Below are positions 7,004 to 14,204 of a stretch of DNA of 14,910 bases, piece after piece. Made by a program: the position numbers and the translations under genes. A model generated the notes under the pieces. That model was not told where the DNA came from. It searched no databases and worked only from the letters and a program-made list of their open reading frames with translations. Source of the DNA: Candidatus Zixiibacteriota bacterium (GTDB taxonomy: Bacteria; Zixibacteria; MSB-5A5; GN15; JAAZOE01); assembly GCA_030588275.1 (NCBI GenBank), contig JAUUYJ010000028.1, positions 1 through 14,910 of the forward strand, given 5' to 3'. How positions within the stretch are numbered: the stretch's first letter is position 1; each line of letters begins with the position of its first letter.

Positions 7004-7600
7004 ATGAAACAAGTCCTTCTAATTTGTACGCTGTTTTGCTTGGTTATCTCGGCATCGGTAAGTGCGCAGCAGATGCCGATGCGTGATTTCACAGGACAGA
7101 GCTGGGCAACCGGTCATATGGGCTACGCCTTTGGAATGGGCAGTGCCTTTTCGAGCTACACTGAGCCTTTTACCAATACCGAATTTTCCAGTGGTCCCGG
7201 AGTCGGTTTTGGCGGGCAGTTTTACTATGGCCTGAAACACAATCTGCTTATCGGCGGAGAACTGATGTTTCAAAGATATACAGCTGAAATATCATCGCCA
7301 CCCAATCTGGCACTGTCGCTTCCGGGAATTGACGTATCTGAAAGTCAGACAGAAGTAAATTTAATCGTCAACACTTTATATGCCGTAAAACAGACTCATA
7401 ATTCAGCTATATTCCTGACGGGTGGTACCGGCCTTTATGATTTCGGTGGAATGAAGTTGGGTCTTAATACCGGTTTTGTTGGGCGCAAACAGGTCTCTGA
7501 CAATGTGCATCTGTTCGCAATGCCAAGATTACATATCGTCATGGCTGACAGCTCACCGATGATGTTTCAGTTCACGATGGGAGCCCAGTTCTCTTTATAA
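7004..7600 (+). CDS. Small outer-membrane beta-barrel-like protein
   Basis: 198 residues. A clear Sec signal peptide (1-21, MKQVLLICTLFCLVISASVSA, cleavage before QQ) shows export. The mature part alternates polar and hydrophobic residues with many Gly and aromatic residues (HMGYAFGMGSAFSSY, GFGGQFYYGLKHNLLIGGELMF, FTMGAQFSL). That is typical of an 8-stranded OmpA/OmpX-type barrel and ends in a strand closing on Phe-Ser-Leu. The precise family is not recognised. The start is secure: AAAAAGGAG lies just before the ATG, one of the strongest ribosome binding sites in the window, suggesting high expression. A strong terminator follows at 7644-7672, so it is probably a single-gene transcript. Confidence 0.75.
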   Translation: MKQVLLICTLFCLVISASVSAQQMPMRDFTGQSWATGHMGYAFGMGSAFSSYTEPFTNTEFSSGPGVGFGGQFYYGLKHNLLIGGELMFQRYTAEISSPPNLALSLPGIDVSESQTEVNLIVNTLYAVKQTHNSAIFLTGGTGLYDFGGMKLGLNTGFVGRKQVSDNVHLFAMPRLHIVMADSSPMMFQFTMGAQFSL

Positions 7601-7643
7601 GCGGTTAATTGAATTAGGTTTTTATGTTAAAATATGGTTTCGC

Positions 7644-7672
7644 AAGGGCAGGTCTGATACCTGCCCTTTTTT
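7644..7672 (+). terminator. Rho-independent terminator of the outer-membrane protein gene
   Basis: AAGGGCAGGT (7644-7653), loop CTGAT, then ACCTGCCCTT (7659-7668): a perfect 10-bp stem running into six T residues (7667-7672). It lies 44 bp after the stop. Confidence 0.92.
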
Positions 7673-7697
7673 AATTTGATCTGAGACAGAAATAAAT

Positions 7698-7870
7698 AAA
7701 CCCACCTGCCCCGTCGCTGTCGCTCGCTTTAGGTGGGGTACCGAATGAAGTTATTGGGGAATTGCTACTGACTGCTTCTCTCTACTTTACTGTAGGGGAC
7801 GGGTCCCCCGGCCCGGAGAATGTTGGCACCAAACACACCCCGGCCTGTCGGCCACCCCTCTCAAGAGGGG
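7698..7870. repeat. Cluster of hairpin repeats
   Basis: Third copy of AAACCCACCTG (7698-7708), its CCCACCT (7701-7707) pairing with AGGTGGG (7731-7737). Then GGGGAC-GG-GTCCCC (7795-7808), a GAGAATGTTGG stretch related in reverse to CAACATTCCCC upstream of the gene, and CCCCTCT-CA-AGAGGGG (7855-7870). No gene is supported. Such GTAGGGG and CCCCTCT...AGAGGGG elements look like dispersed non-coding repeats. Confidence 0.55.
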
Positions 7871-7907
7871 AAGGTATGGAATGAGTTGATTAGCTTACAA
7901 TTGAATA

Positions 7908-7920
7908 GCCATGATATGGC
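7908..7920 (-). repeat. GCCAT-ATC-ATGGC hairpin directly after the Nudix stop codon
   Basis: A perfect 5-bp stem with 3-nt loop starts at the base next to the stop codon of the minus-strand gene (7921-7923). No T-tract follows, so it is at best a weak terminator or an mRNA 3'-end stabiliser. Compare 10322-10334. Confidence 0.5.
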
Positions 7921-8475
7921 CTACAACAGCCTCAACACCTCATCGTGCAACCTCGCGCGGTAGTTAAGTCCCCCCGATGCGGTCTTGGTTTTGATAATCT
8001 GTTTGTACAGTTCAAAATCGGTCAATGATGCCAACGTAACCTCCCGAATCTCCCGCGTATCAATCGGTTTAATTTCACCACTGATGTAATGCCCGCCAAA
8101 AATATGCGACTTCCACGGAATGACTTTCCCCTCGCAAGTAAAGCGAACGTTGATCTGAAGCAGATACCGATCAAACTCAATTTTGCATCCGGTCTCTTCG
8201 TACGCCTCCCGAAGCCCCCCAGCAATCAACGACTCCCCCGGCTTGGCCGCTCCGGATGGTGGGCGAAAAAGTCCGTTGGGATAATTATGCTTGGCGATCA
8301 CGATCAGACTTTTCCCTTTGAAGATAAACATCGTCACATCGTGCGCCCGCCCATAGCTTTGCGTCGAGCGAATAAAATCCCACTCCACCCGATCGACCGG
8401 TGCCGTCATCTTGACAACCGGCGGATAACCCAACCGATCAGCCGCTTCCTGTATTTCACGATAGCTCACATACAT
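7921..8475 (-). CDS. Nudix hydrolase
   Basis: 184 residues. The Nudix box is complete: G75-x5-E81-x7-R89-E90-A-Y-E93-E94-T-G96-C97 (GAAKPGE...REAYEETGC), giving the Mg-binding glutamates for hydrolysis of a nucleoside diphosphate linked to another moiety. An N-terminal extension of about 45 residues (VSYREIQEAADRLGYP) precedes the Nudix fold, and the segment GLFRPPSGAAKPGE just before the box is typical. The substrate cannot be told; no ADP-ribose- or MutT-specific motif is obvious. It lies 15 bp downstream of the M24 peptidase gene on the same strand, most likely one operon with the Nudix gene second. The ATG has only a weak GAAGA-like site before it. Confidence 0.9.
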   Translation of the reverse strand: MYVSYREIQEAADRLGYPPVVKMTAPVDRVEWDFIRSTQSYGRAHDVTMFIFKGKSLIVIAKHNYPNGLFRPPSGAAKPGESLIAGGLREAYEETGCKIEFDRYLLQINVRFTCEGKVIPWKSHIFGGHYISGEIKPIDTREIREVTLASLTDFELYKQIIKTKTASGGLNYRARLHDEVLRLL

Positions 8476-8490
8476 GTTTTTCTTCAGCTG

Positions 8491-9672
8491 TTATTCAAAT
8501 AATCTTAAGATCTCTGTCTGCACCGGTTGGCTGGTGATCTCCGGCCCCGACTCAGTTATCAAAACATTGATCTCGGTCCGAAGGCCGTAATCCTCCATGT
8601 AAAGTCCGGGCTCAATTGAAAACAGATGCCCCGGCAACAGACGCCTTCTATCTTCGGTCTCCAAATTATCAATATTCGGTCCCGGCCCATGCGTCGCTTC
8701 AAATATTGAGTGGCCGGTCCGATGAGTAAAAAAGGCACCTTTCTCATCCGCCTCAATCACTCCACGACAAACATCATCAACCTGATAACCATAAACGGTT
8801 GTTCCCTCTTTCCATTTTTTTGAAATGAAGGAGCAAGCGGCATCCCGCGCCATACATAATATCTGAAAATCGGCGACAAATTTTTCTGGAATTTCAGGCC
8901 CGGCAAAAGCCATCCAGGTAATATCCGCCATGACCGCTCCCGGTCGATCCAACTTGGCCCACAGGTCAATAAGGATAAGGTCATCCCGCTTTATTTCAGA
9001 AGAATTTTCCTCAGTCGGAACATAATGGGGGTTGCCGCCATTTTTCCCCACGCCGCAAATCGGTGGATGATCGGTGACCATCTTCTCTGATGCAAATTTT
9101 TCCATGATAAATTGTGTCACATCATACTCGGTTACTTTTGTTCCAGACTCCAACCGAGACTTTATCAGAGCAAATGCTTCATCTTTTATACTATTAACCA
9201 ATTGGGCCGCCGTACGGTGCAGAGCTATTTGATCCTCTGTCAGGCAGGCGCTAAATTTGGAAACCAGGTCGGCCGACGAGACCACTTCGACACCAAACGA
9301 GCGAACAAGCTCAATCGTTCCGGCATCGACCTTTCCGATATACGGAAGTCGTCCCATTTCGGAATACTCCATCGCCAGTCGTTTTTGACCGGTAAGCCGG
9401 TTTCGCAACATCTCCTCCAGCACCCGGTAGGAACTGTAAAACTCCTTCTCCCCCAGTAGATGCTCAAATGGTTCCTTCTCGATATTATGAACAAAGGCGA
9501 CCGGCAGGCCGGAGGATGGGATCAGGTAAAACGAGCGGCGTGTCACTATTCCGGTCAGTTTCAGAAAACTTACGGCGACATCATTGCTACCGTGAAAATC
9601 GTACAAAAGCCAGCCATCCAGTCCATGCTTGGCCAACTCTCCCTGTATCTGTTGTAGAATTTTTTCTTTCAA
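8491..9672 (-). CDS. M24 family metallopeptidase (Xaa-Pro aminopeptidase-like)
   Basis: 393 residues: a creatinase-type N-terminal domain (about 1-140) and a pita-bread M24 catalytic domain (about 150-390). All five metal ligands are visible: D236 (LIDLWAK), D250 (MADITW), H321 (RTGHSIF), E354 (SIEPGLY) and E367 (LRTEINV). The supporting histidines H216 (NPHYVP) and H328 (ATHGPGP) are also present. The enzyme is therefore probably active, removing N-terminal residues before proline, although M24B members also include other dipeptidases. No signal peptide, so cytoplasmic. The start is TTG at 9670-9672, since an in-frame TAA lies four codons upstream and no early ATG exists. AAAGGA (9685-9690) is 12 nt upstream, slightly far. 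First gene of a pair with the Nudix gene. Confidence 0.9.
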   Translation of the reverse strand: MKEKILQQIQGELAKHGLDGWLLYDFHGSNDVAVSFLKLTGIVTRRSFYLIPSSGLPVAFVHNIEKEPFEHLLGEKEFYSSYRVLEEMLRNRLTGQKRLAMEYSEMGRLPYIGKVDAGTIELVRSFGVEVVSSADLVSKFSACLTEDQIALHRTAAQLVNSIKDEAFALIKSRLESGTKVTEYDVTQFIMEKFASEKMVTDHPPICGVGKNGGNPHYVPTEENSSEIKRDDLILIDLWAKLDRPGAVMADITWMAFAGPEIPEKFVADFQILCMARDAACSFISKKWKEGTTVYGYQVDDVCRGVIEADEKGAFFTHRTGHSIFEATHGPGPNIDNLETEDRRRLLPGHLFSIEPGLYMEDYGLRTEINVLITESGPEITSQPVQTEILRLFE

Positions 9673-9899
9673 AACGGTTAATTATCCTTTGAATTACATC
9701 TTTTTTTAATTTTTTCTCTTTTTTTTGAGGCTCCTCACACAGACAAATCTATCTCAAAAACGGCCCTCTGCCTCACATTTGTTTGTCCTACAATATATTA
9801 GATTTTCGGTTGCGAACAACGCCAAAAAATATAATTTCCTATTCGAACCCATTTAATAGAAAAAATTGCTTTCTTTGGAACTTTTAACCCTTTATATTG

Positions 9900-10068
9900 T
9901 TCCACAAGGTGAAGGTCTTGCGTGCAACTGGGTTTCTCATCTTGTCTGCAAGACTTTCCGATTCTACCGGTTCTCTCCCCCGATGGAGCCGGTGGAAGGT
10001 AACCTCCTTGCCTTAATTGCCCCTGCAAGGTCAGGCGGTCGGTTCCCCAACCGACCGTCTGTCATTTT
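9900..10068 (+). ncRNA. Candidate structured non-coding RNA, family unknown
   Basis: Several helices nest without an open frame. GTCTTGC (9915-9921) pairs with GCAAGAC (9948-9954). TTTCC (9955-9959) pairs with GGAAG (9994-9998), enclosing ACCGG (9966-9970) / CCGGT (9989-9993) and CTCC / GGAG. CAAGG (9905-9909) can pair with CCTTG (10006-10010), which can instead pair with GCAAGG (10025-10030). A 13-bp stem with loop CCCC (10032-10061), followed by TCATTTT, would end it. A TATATT (9893-9898) could be a -10 box, but no good -35 is seen. Strand is uncertain: on the minus strand this would lie in the leader of the M24 gene. The SRP, tmRNA and RNase P core motifs I looked for are absent. Confidence 0.4.
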
Positions 10069-10321
10069 ATGGGCTATTTTTTTTGGAATGGCAATCGGAC
10101 AGACAGCACCAGACCAGCCAACCGACCATTTGTTATATTATTGACAGATTCTGTCACTTCATGTTATGCCAGAAAACTTTATTAAATAATAGCGACAGTA
10201 CCTTTATTTGAGAGTGGTGACGATATCTAGCCCCATTCTCATCGCTCAGGGGTAAGAAAATCTAAGCTCACTACGTTTCGCAGATTCTCTAAACTCACTG
10301 CGCTCGAACATCTACCTAAAA
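10069..10321. other. Gene-free region with a tandem 20-mer duplication
   Basis: No gene is supported. A T-rich stretch (10074-10084) follows the candidate RNA. GACAG-ATT-CTGTC forms a hairpin at 10143-10155. Two imperfect copies spaced 27 bp apart lie at 10261-10280 (TCTAAGCTCACTACGTTTCG) and 10288-10306 (TCTAAACTCACTGCGCTCG), resembling degenerate dispersed repeats. Nothing else stands out. Confidence 0.5.
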
Positions 10322-10334
10322 GTGGCGATGCCAC
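10322..10334 (-). terminator. Short hairpin terminator directly after the DUF6125-like stop codon
   Basis: Read on the minus strand: the TAG stop, then GTGGC-ATC-GCCAC and TTTTAGG. The stem begins at the base after the stop codon (10335-10337) and is followed by four T residues, a minimal intrinsic terminator. Confidence 0.5.
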
Positions 10335-10865
10335 CTAAATGCTGAATTTCCAAGAGCAATAATACTGATCCGGGTGATCGTCCGGCGGACAGCAGATACA
10401 TTCGGTCTTTATCCGAGGGTCAACCGTTTCGGCAAATAGCTTATACTCCACCACCCCGACCGACTTGCACGGAAAATCGGGTCGCCCATCCCGCTTGCGG
10501 GCCGACTGGACTCGGCAATCGTTCATCCTGAATACAAAACTATTGGCTGTTTCCTCAACGACCTCCTGAATGTTCAAATGAGCGTACATCCGATGCTTCA
10601 GAGCTTCTTTCAACCCGGCCAAACCGGAGTTCGGTTCGATTTGATGACGCTTCATAATCCGCCGCGCCTCTACCCGGGTAAATCTCTCCCAAGCGGTGGT
10701 GTCATGGCGAATCGCGGTCTCCATACCATGCTCCGCCTCTACCGCCAAAAACCACAACCCGTCATGGGCCAGCCAGTTCTTGGCACCATCTTCGATAATA
10801 CCGATCAAATCAGCCTTGGACAGCTTGGCCAACTCGTCTCTTCTGTTGTCATGATATTTATCCAT
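10335..10865 (-). CDS. DUF6125-like cysteine-rich cytosolic protein
   Basis: 176 residues. The N-terminal half is helical (LSKADLIGIIEDGAKNWLAHDGLWFLAVEAEHGME, then WERFTRVEARRIMKRH). The C-terminal half carries a distinctive pattern: FRMNDCRVQSARKRDGRPDFPC (C117, C133), EYKLFAETVDPRIKTECICCPPDDHPDQYYCSW (C156, C158, C159, H164, C170). These Cys and His residues suggest a metal or ligand site. I recognise this from memory as the DUF6125 family, related to L-2-amino-thiazoline-4-carboxylate hydrolase-like proteins found mostly in anaerobes; its function is unknown. No signal peptide and no clear Shine-Dalgarno before the ATG. It stands alone, with a hairpin at each end. Confidence 0.75.
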   Translation of the reverse strand: MDKYHDNRRDELAKLSKADLIGIIEDGAKNWLAHDGLWFLAVEAEHGMETAIRHDTTAWERFTRVEARRIMKRHQIEPNSGLAGLKEALKHRMYAHLNIQEVVEETANSFVFRMNDCRVQSARKRDGRPDFPCKSVGVVEYKLFAETVDPRIKTECICCPPDDHPDQYYCSWKFSI

Positions 10866-10886
10866 GACAAAAATCTAACAACATAA

Positions 10887-10913
10887 GCCTCAATCAGCAA
10901 TTGAAATTGAGGC
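10887..10913 (-). terminator. Probable terminator of the secreted hypothetical gene
   Basis: GCCTCAAT (10887-10894) and ATTGAGGC (10906-10913) form a perfect 8-bp stem with an 11-nt loop. On the minus strand it is followed by TTATGTTGTTAGATTTTT, a T-rich but interrupted tail. It lies between the stop at 10995 and the start of the next minus-strand gene at 10865. Confidence 0.45.
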
Positions 10914-10994
10914 AAGATTGGGAATAAATCGAAAATTGTAGAATTTTTTACGATAACAAAGATTGTAGAGAACTAATAGGAACAAACGAACCGC

Positions 10995-11573
10995 TCACCT
11001 TTTTTGCACCCGCCAGAGATCAAGAGTTGCCTTCGTTTTCGATTTCCCCTTCTTGTCAACCATCAACTTAAACAGCAGACTATCGTCGGTAATAAAATCT
11101 ACCGTTACGCGATAAAGACCATCCCGCCTCGGATATTCCCCCCGCAAACTGCCATCCTCGACTTGACCCAGATAACGACTGTACTTCCCAAACGAATCCC
11201 AGACCTCCCAAACCATCGAATCATTTTCTGCATTGTAAGACAGGTAGCCCGAATCACTATAGGCAAACAGAAATTTCCGAGCCGTTAGCGAAGTTCGCAG
11301 GACATTTTTCACCGAGTCAAAAACAAACTCCGCATCACCGGTCACCGAGATCGAAATATTGGTGATCGGAATCGTAATTTCCCCCGCTCCAGCCCACAGG
11401 CCAGCCAGCCGTTTGAGATCGAAATTTTCCCCTTTTGAGATGTCACCTTTATTCCTGTCTGACTCCGCTTCGACAAATGAAACGGCCCAAACTATTAATA
11501 AGACCATTATAAATGGGAGAATTCGTTTGGCAATTTTTTCCCCGGTCGAGATATGTTTATAATTTTTCTTCAT
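10995..11573 (-). CDS. Secreted hypothetical protein, possibly lipocalin-like
   Basis: 192 residues. A long basic n-region (MKKNYKHISTGEKIAKR) precedes a hydrophobic stretch (18-34) and a plausible cleavage site after SFVEA (36), so it is exported or membrane-anchored. The mature part starts with LAGLWAGAGEITIP (56-69). It then shows strands ending in aromatic and Asp residues (YSDSGYLSYNAENDSMVWEVWDSFGKYSRYLGQVEDG), reminiscent of DUF1579 or lipocalin-type barrels that open with a GxWxG motif. This resemblance is by eye and uncertain. The ATG lacks a Shine-Dalgarno sequence; a perfect GCGATATCGC palindrome lies 24 bp upstream (11597-11606) and could be a regulatory site. It is separated from the regulator operon upstream by a strong terminator. 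Confidence 0.7.
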   Translation of the reverse strand: MKKNYKHISTGEKIAKRILPFIMVLLIVWAVSFVEAESDRNKGDISKGENFDLKRLAGLWAGAGEITIPITNISISVTGDAEFVFDSVKNVLRTSLTARKFLFAYSDSGYLSYNAENDSMVWEVWDSFGKYSRYLGQVEDGSLRGEYPRRDGLYRVTVDFITDDSLLFKLMVDKKGKSKTKATLDLWRVQKR

Positions 11574-11952
11574 ATTGATATTTTACCTAAGATAACGCGA
11601 TATCGCATCAAAATTTATTTATTTTGGGGAGAAACCCAGATGAGCGGGGAGATAAAAATGAGGCCACTCGCACTCCCCTCAAGCGCGAGCGGCCTACCGA
11701 GAAAAAAGGACTAATAAAAAACGCAAAAGGAGCTAAAGACATAGATTATATAAGCAATTCGCATGCCTTTTTGTGCAAAACAAAAGACAATCATCGCATC
11801 CCATTGAACGATAACATATTAAATAGTGGGGGAATTATTAGCCGGTGCTGTATGTCGTATAACTGTGCGAAAAAAACCGACGTAAAACAGATAAGCGCAT
11901 GCGAAACATGCGCTTATCTAAATTAACAATTATTGTGCCGACTCGTACGAAT
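11574..11952. other. Gene-free region with imperfect hairpin repeat
   Basis: 379 bases between two minus-strand genes. AGGCC-a-CTCGC (11661-11671) pairs with GCGAG-c-GGCCT (11685-11695), a 10-bp stem with one A-C mismatch and a 13-nt loop. GCGATATCGC (11597-11606) is a perfect 10-bp palindrome. A 100-codon plus-strand frame (11624-11926) begins with TTG, has no ribosome binding site and runs through both hairpins, so it is not called. The regulator's terminator lies at the right end. Confidence 0.5.
11889..11919 (-). terminator. Strong hairpin terminator of the regulator operon
   Basis: AGATAAGCGCATG (11889-11901) and its exact complement (11907-11919) form a perfect 13-bp stem with a 5-nt loop. 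Read on the minus strand it is followed by GTTTTACG and then a seven-T run, so it acts as a terminator for the gene ending at 11953. On the plus strand no T-tract follows. Confidence 0.75.
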
Positions 11953-14202
11953 CTACGAAGCGGACGCCATACTCAGGTCGTACCGCTTCATCTTCGCACG
12001 CAAAGTTGATTCATGGATCGACAAGGTTCGAGCCGCCTGCGACTTATTCCCGTCAGCCCGGCGCAAAGCACGAATAATCAGCGATTTTTCGTACTGCTCC
12101 ACCTGACGAACCAGCGAAGCGGTTTCGGCATCCTGATCATCGTCGATCAAAATACCGGCCATCTCACCCAGCGAATCATCGCGGGCCATCGTCCGGAACA
12201 GAGCCAACTTCTTAACCTCCGATTCCAACTGCCTGATATTTCCCGGCCATGATCGAGAGGTGAATTCTGCCACCAATTCCGGATCGACCTGGCTGTCATC
12301 GCACAGGACCAATTCCTTGCGGAGGAAATACTCCAGTAGAAGGGGGATATCCTCCGGTCTCTGGTTCAAAGTCGGAATATCAAAGCAGATTCCGTTCAGA
12401 CGATAATACAAATCCCGACGGAATTTACCCAGCTCTACCATCTCCGGCAGGTTGCAGTTTGTCGCCGCCACGATTCGCAGGTCCAAAGCTTCTTCCGAGG
12501 TGGCACCCAATCGGCGCGTCCGGCGCGATTCGATAACCATCAACAGCTTAGCCTGCGAAGCCAAAGACATCTCACCGATTTCGTCGAAGAAAAATGTCCC
12601 GCCGTTGGCCCGATGCAAAAGGCCCTCTTTGTCCCCTACCGCTCCGGTAAAGGCACCCTTGCGGTAACCAAACAGTTCCGCTTCAAGCAACGTTTCAGGA
12701 AATGCGGCACAGTTGACCGCCACAAATTCACCATCTCGATTTGACGAACAATGGTAATGGCGCGCCAAAAGATCCTTACCGGTCCCGGTTTCACCACACA
12801 GCAGGACCGGAATGTCGCTTTTGGCCGCCTTGGCCAACTGCGACAAAATCTGCTTCATCCGTCCGTCCTTGGTGATAATCGTCGGGCGATCATCAGCCAT
12901 CGGAACCACATCAGATAGCTCGGAGCTTACCGCTTCTGACGATTCGATCAAATTTTGGACCGTACGGTAACGGGCTCGATGCTCAAGCCGCTTAAAGATT
13001 TCAGCCGCCCGAAACAGACAGGATAACCGCCGCCGCCTATCGACCAATCCACACAGAGCCATGTCAACTAAGGTCTCACCCTTTTCCAACCGCGATCCAC
13101 TCTCCTCGAAGATCGCAATTGCTTCCTGAAACAGCGAGACCGCTTCGGACTTTTTATGCTCCGGTTTTACCTGAGCCGCCAAACGCCCCAGGAGGCGAAG
13201 CAATGCCCCCTTTTCGTTGAGGTCGTTAATCGATTTGGCCAAAGCCAAAGCCCGATGTGCTAAACGTGAGCAGGCTTCGGGACGATTCTCGGCCAGTTCC
13301 AATTCGGCCAATTGACGAAGAGGTGAAACCAACAAGGAAGACTCAGGAGCGATGCGACGAGCGTTGTCGATCGCCTCGTTGAGGCTTTTCCGAGCTGAAG
13401 AAAATTTGCCGGACAGACGATACAGTTCGCCATAATAAGTTTGGCAAATGGTCGCTGACCGATTCATCTTCTCACGAATCAAGATCAGGTACGCTTCGTC
13501 AAAGTGAGCCTGGGCCTCGTCCAACTGACGCGACTGCATCTCTATATAGCCAAGTGACAAAAGCGCTTTGGCCTTTTCCCGACGATCTCCCAATTCATCT
13601 GAGATTTCGACATTGAGCGTCAGCGCATCGGAGGCTTTGACAAATTCACCCAAAAAGGTATAAACCCGTCCGAGGTTACCCCAGAGAAATGATAGCTGGC
13701 GTCGATCACCAATAGTATCGGCCAGATGAACCGCTTCCAGAAGTCGTTTCATCGAATTCTTATACTCGGCCCGAATGAAATAGATACGAGCCAATTGGTT
13801 GACCGCATCGATACGGCCAGTTAAATCTTCGTTTCTACGATACAACGATTCAGCATCAATAAGGGCTGTTTCCGCCTCGGTATAATTACCGATTCCGATC
13901 AAAGATTTTCCAATGATGGCAAACGCTTCGGCCAGCTTTCCGGATTCACCCCATGATGACAGCAACGTTGTCGCTCTTCGGGCAGAGGCGAGAGCTTTCC
14001 GGTAATCTCCGGAAAGATAAAACAGACTCGCCTCAAGGCACCGAAATTCTCCGCTGATCGGGTGATCGCATTCGGAAAACGAACCGGCCGATTTCTCTGC
14101 CAGTCGTAAACCTCCCGCGATATCCCGATGCTGAACCGCCTGCGACAATTGTCGCACCAGTTCAAAGCGGATATCCGATTTACTCAAAGGTTTCAGGGTC
14201 AT
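11953..14202 (-). CDS. TPR-containing sigma54-dependent transcriptional activator
   Basis: 749 residues in three parts. Residues about 50-415 form a TPR superhelix with roughly 40-residue spacing (GNYTEAETALIDAESLYRRNED, GEFVKASDALTLNVEISDELGD, GKFSSARKSLNEAIDNARR). Residues about 445-675 are a sigma54-interaction AAA+ domain: Walker A GETGTGKD (470-477), GAFTGA loop (516-521) that contacts sigma54, Walker B GGTFFFDE (534-541), sensor I RIVAATN (576-582), arginine-finger region FRRDLYYRL (594-602) and sensor II WPGNIRQLE (652-660). Residues about 704-741 are a Fis-type HTH (ADGNKSQAARTLSIHESTLRAKMKRY). It should therefore hydrolyse ATP to open sigma54 promoters from an enhancer site. The sensor is the TPR array instead of a receiver, GAF or PAS domain, so control is likely through protein or peptide binding. 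It starts 2 nt after the upstream gene with GGGGGA as ribosome binding site. No -24/-12 promoter was recognised in the window. Confidence 0.93.
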   Translation of the reverse strand: MTLKPLSKSDIRFELVRQLSQAVQHRDIAGGLRLAEKSAGSFSECDHPISGEFRCLEASLFYLSGDYRKALASARRATTLLSSWGESGKLAEAFAIIGKSLIGIGNYTEAETALIDAESLYRRNEDLTGRIDAVNQLARIYFIRAEYKNSMKRLLEAVHLADTIGDRRQLSFLWGNLGRVYTFLGEFVKASDALTLNVEISDELGDRREKAKALLSLGYIEMQSRQLDEAQAHFDEAYLILIREKMNRSATICQTYYGELYRLSGKFSSARKSLNEAIDNARRIAPESSLLVSPLRQLAELELAENRPEACSRLAHRALALAKSINDLNEKGALLRLLGRLAAQVKPEHKKSEAVSLFQEAIAIFEESGSRLEKGETLVDMALCGLVDRRRRLSCLFRAAEIFKRLEHRARYRTVQNLIESSEAVSSELSDVVPMADDRPTIITKDGRMKQILSQLAKAAKSDIPVLLCGETGTGKDLLARHYHCSSNRDGEFVAVNCAAFPETLLEAELFGYRKGAFTGAVGDKEGLLHRANGGTFFFDEIGEMSLASQAKLLMVIESRRTRRLGATSEEALDLRIVAATNCNLPEMVELGKFRRDLYYRLNGICFDIPTLNQRPEDIPLLLEYFLRKELVLCDDSQVDPELVAEFTSRSWPGNIRQLESEVKKLALFRTMARDDSLGEMAGILIDDDQDAETASLVRQVEQYEKSLIIRALRRADGNKSQAARTLSIHESTLRAKMKRYDLSMASAS

Positions 14203-14204
14203 TT

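Noticed and set aside
9820..9860. GGTTCGAA on the minus strand, resembling a tRNA T-loop
   Set aside because: No acceptor stem, D-arm or anticodon arm can be built around it. A similar GGTTCGAATCCC at about 4343 is inside the DUF1385 gene.
9798..10028. Minus-strand frame of 76 codons in the long gap
   Set aside because: No ribosome binding site, no recognisable protein features, and the region is better explained by base-paired helices.
9900..10068. SRP RNA, tmRNA, RNase P RNA or cobalamin riboswitch
   Set aside because: The sequence cores I know for these were not found on either strand. 6S RNA could not be excluded or supported by eye.
11624..11926. Open frame of 100 codons on the plus strand
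   Set aside because: TTG start without ribosome binding site, low-complexity basic composition, and it runs through a hairpin repeat and through the terminator of the regulator operon.
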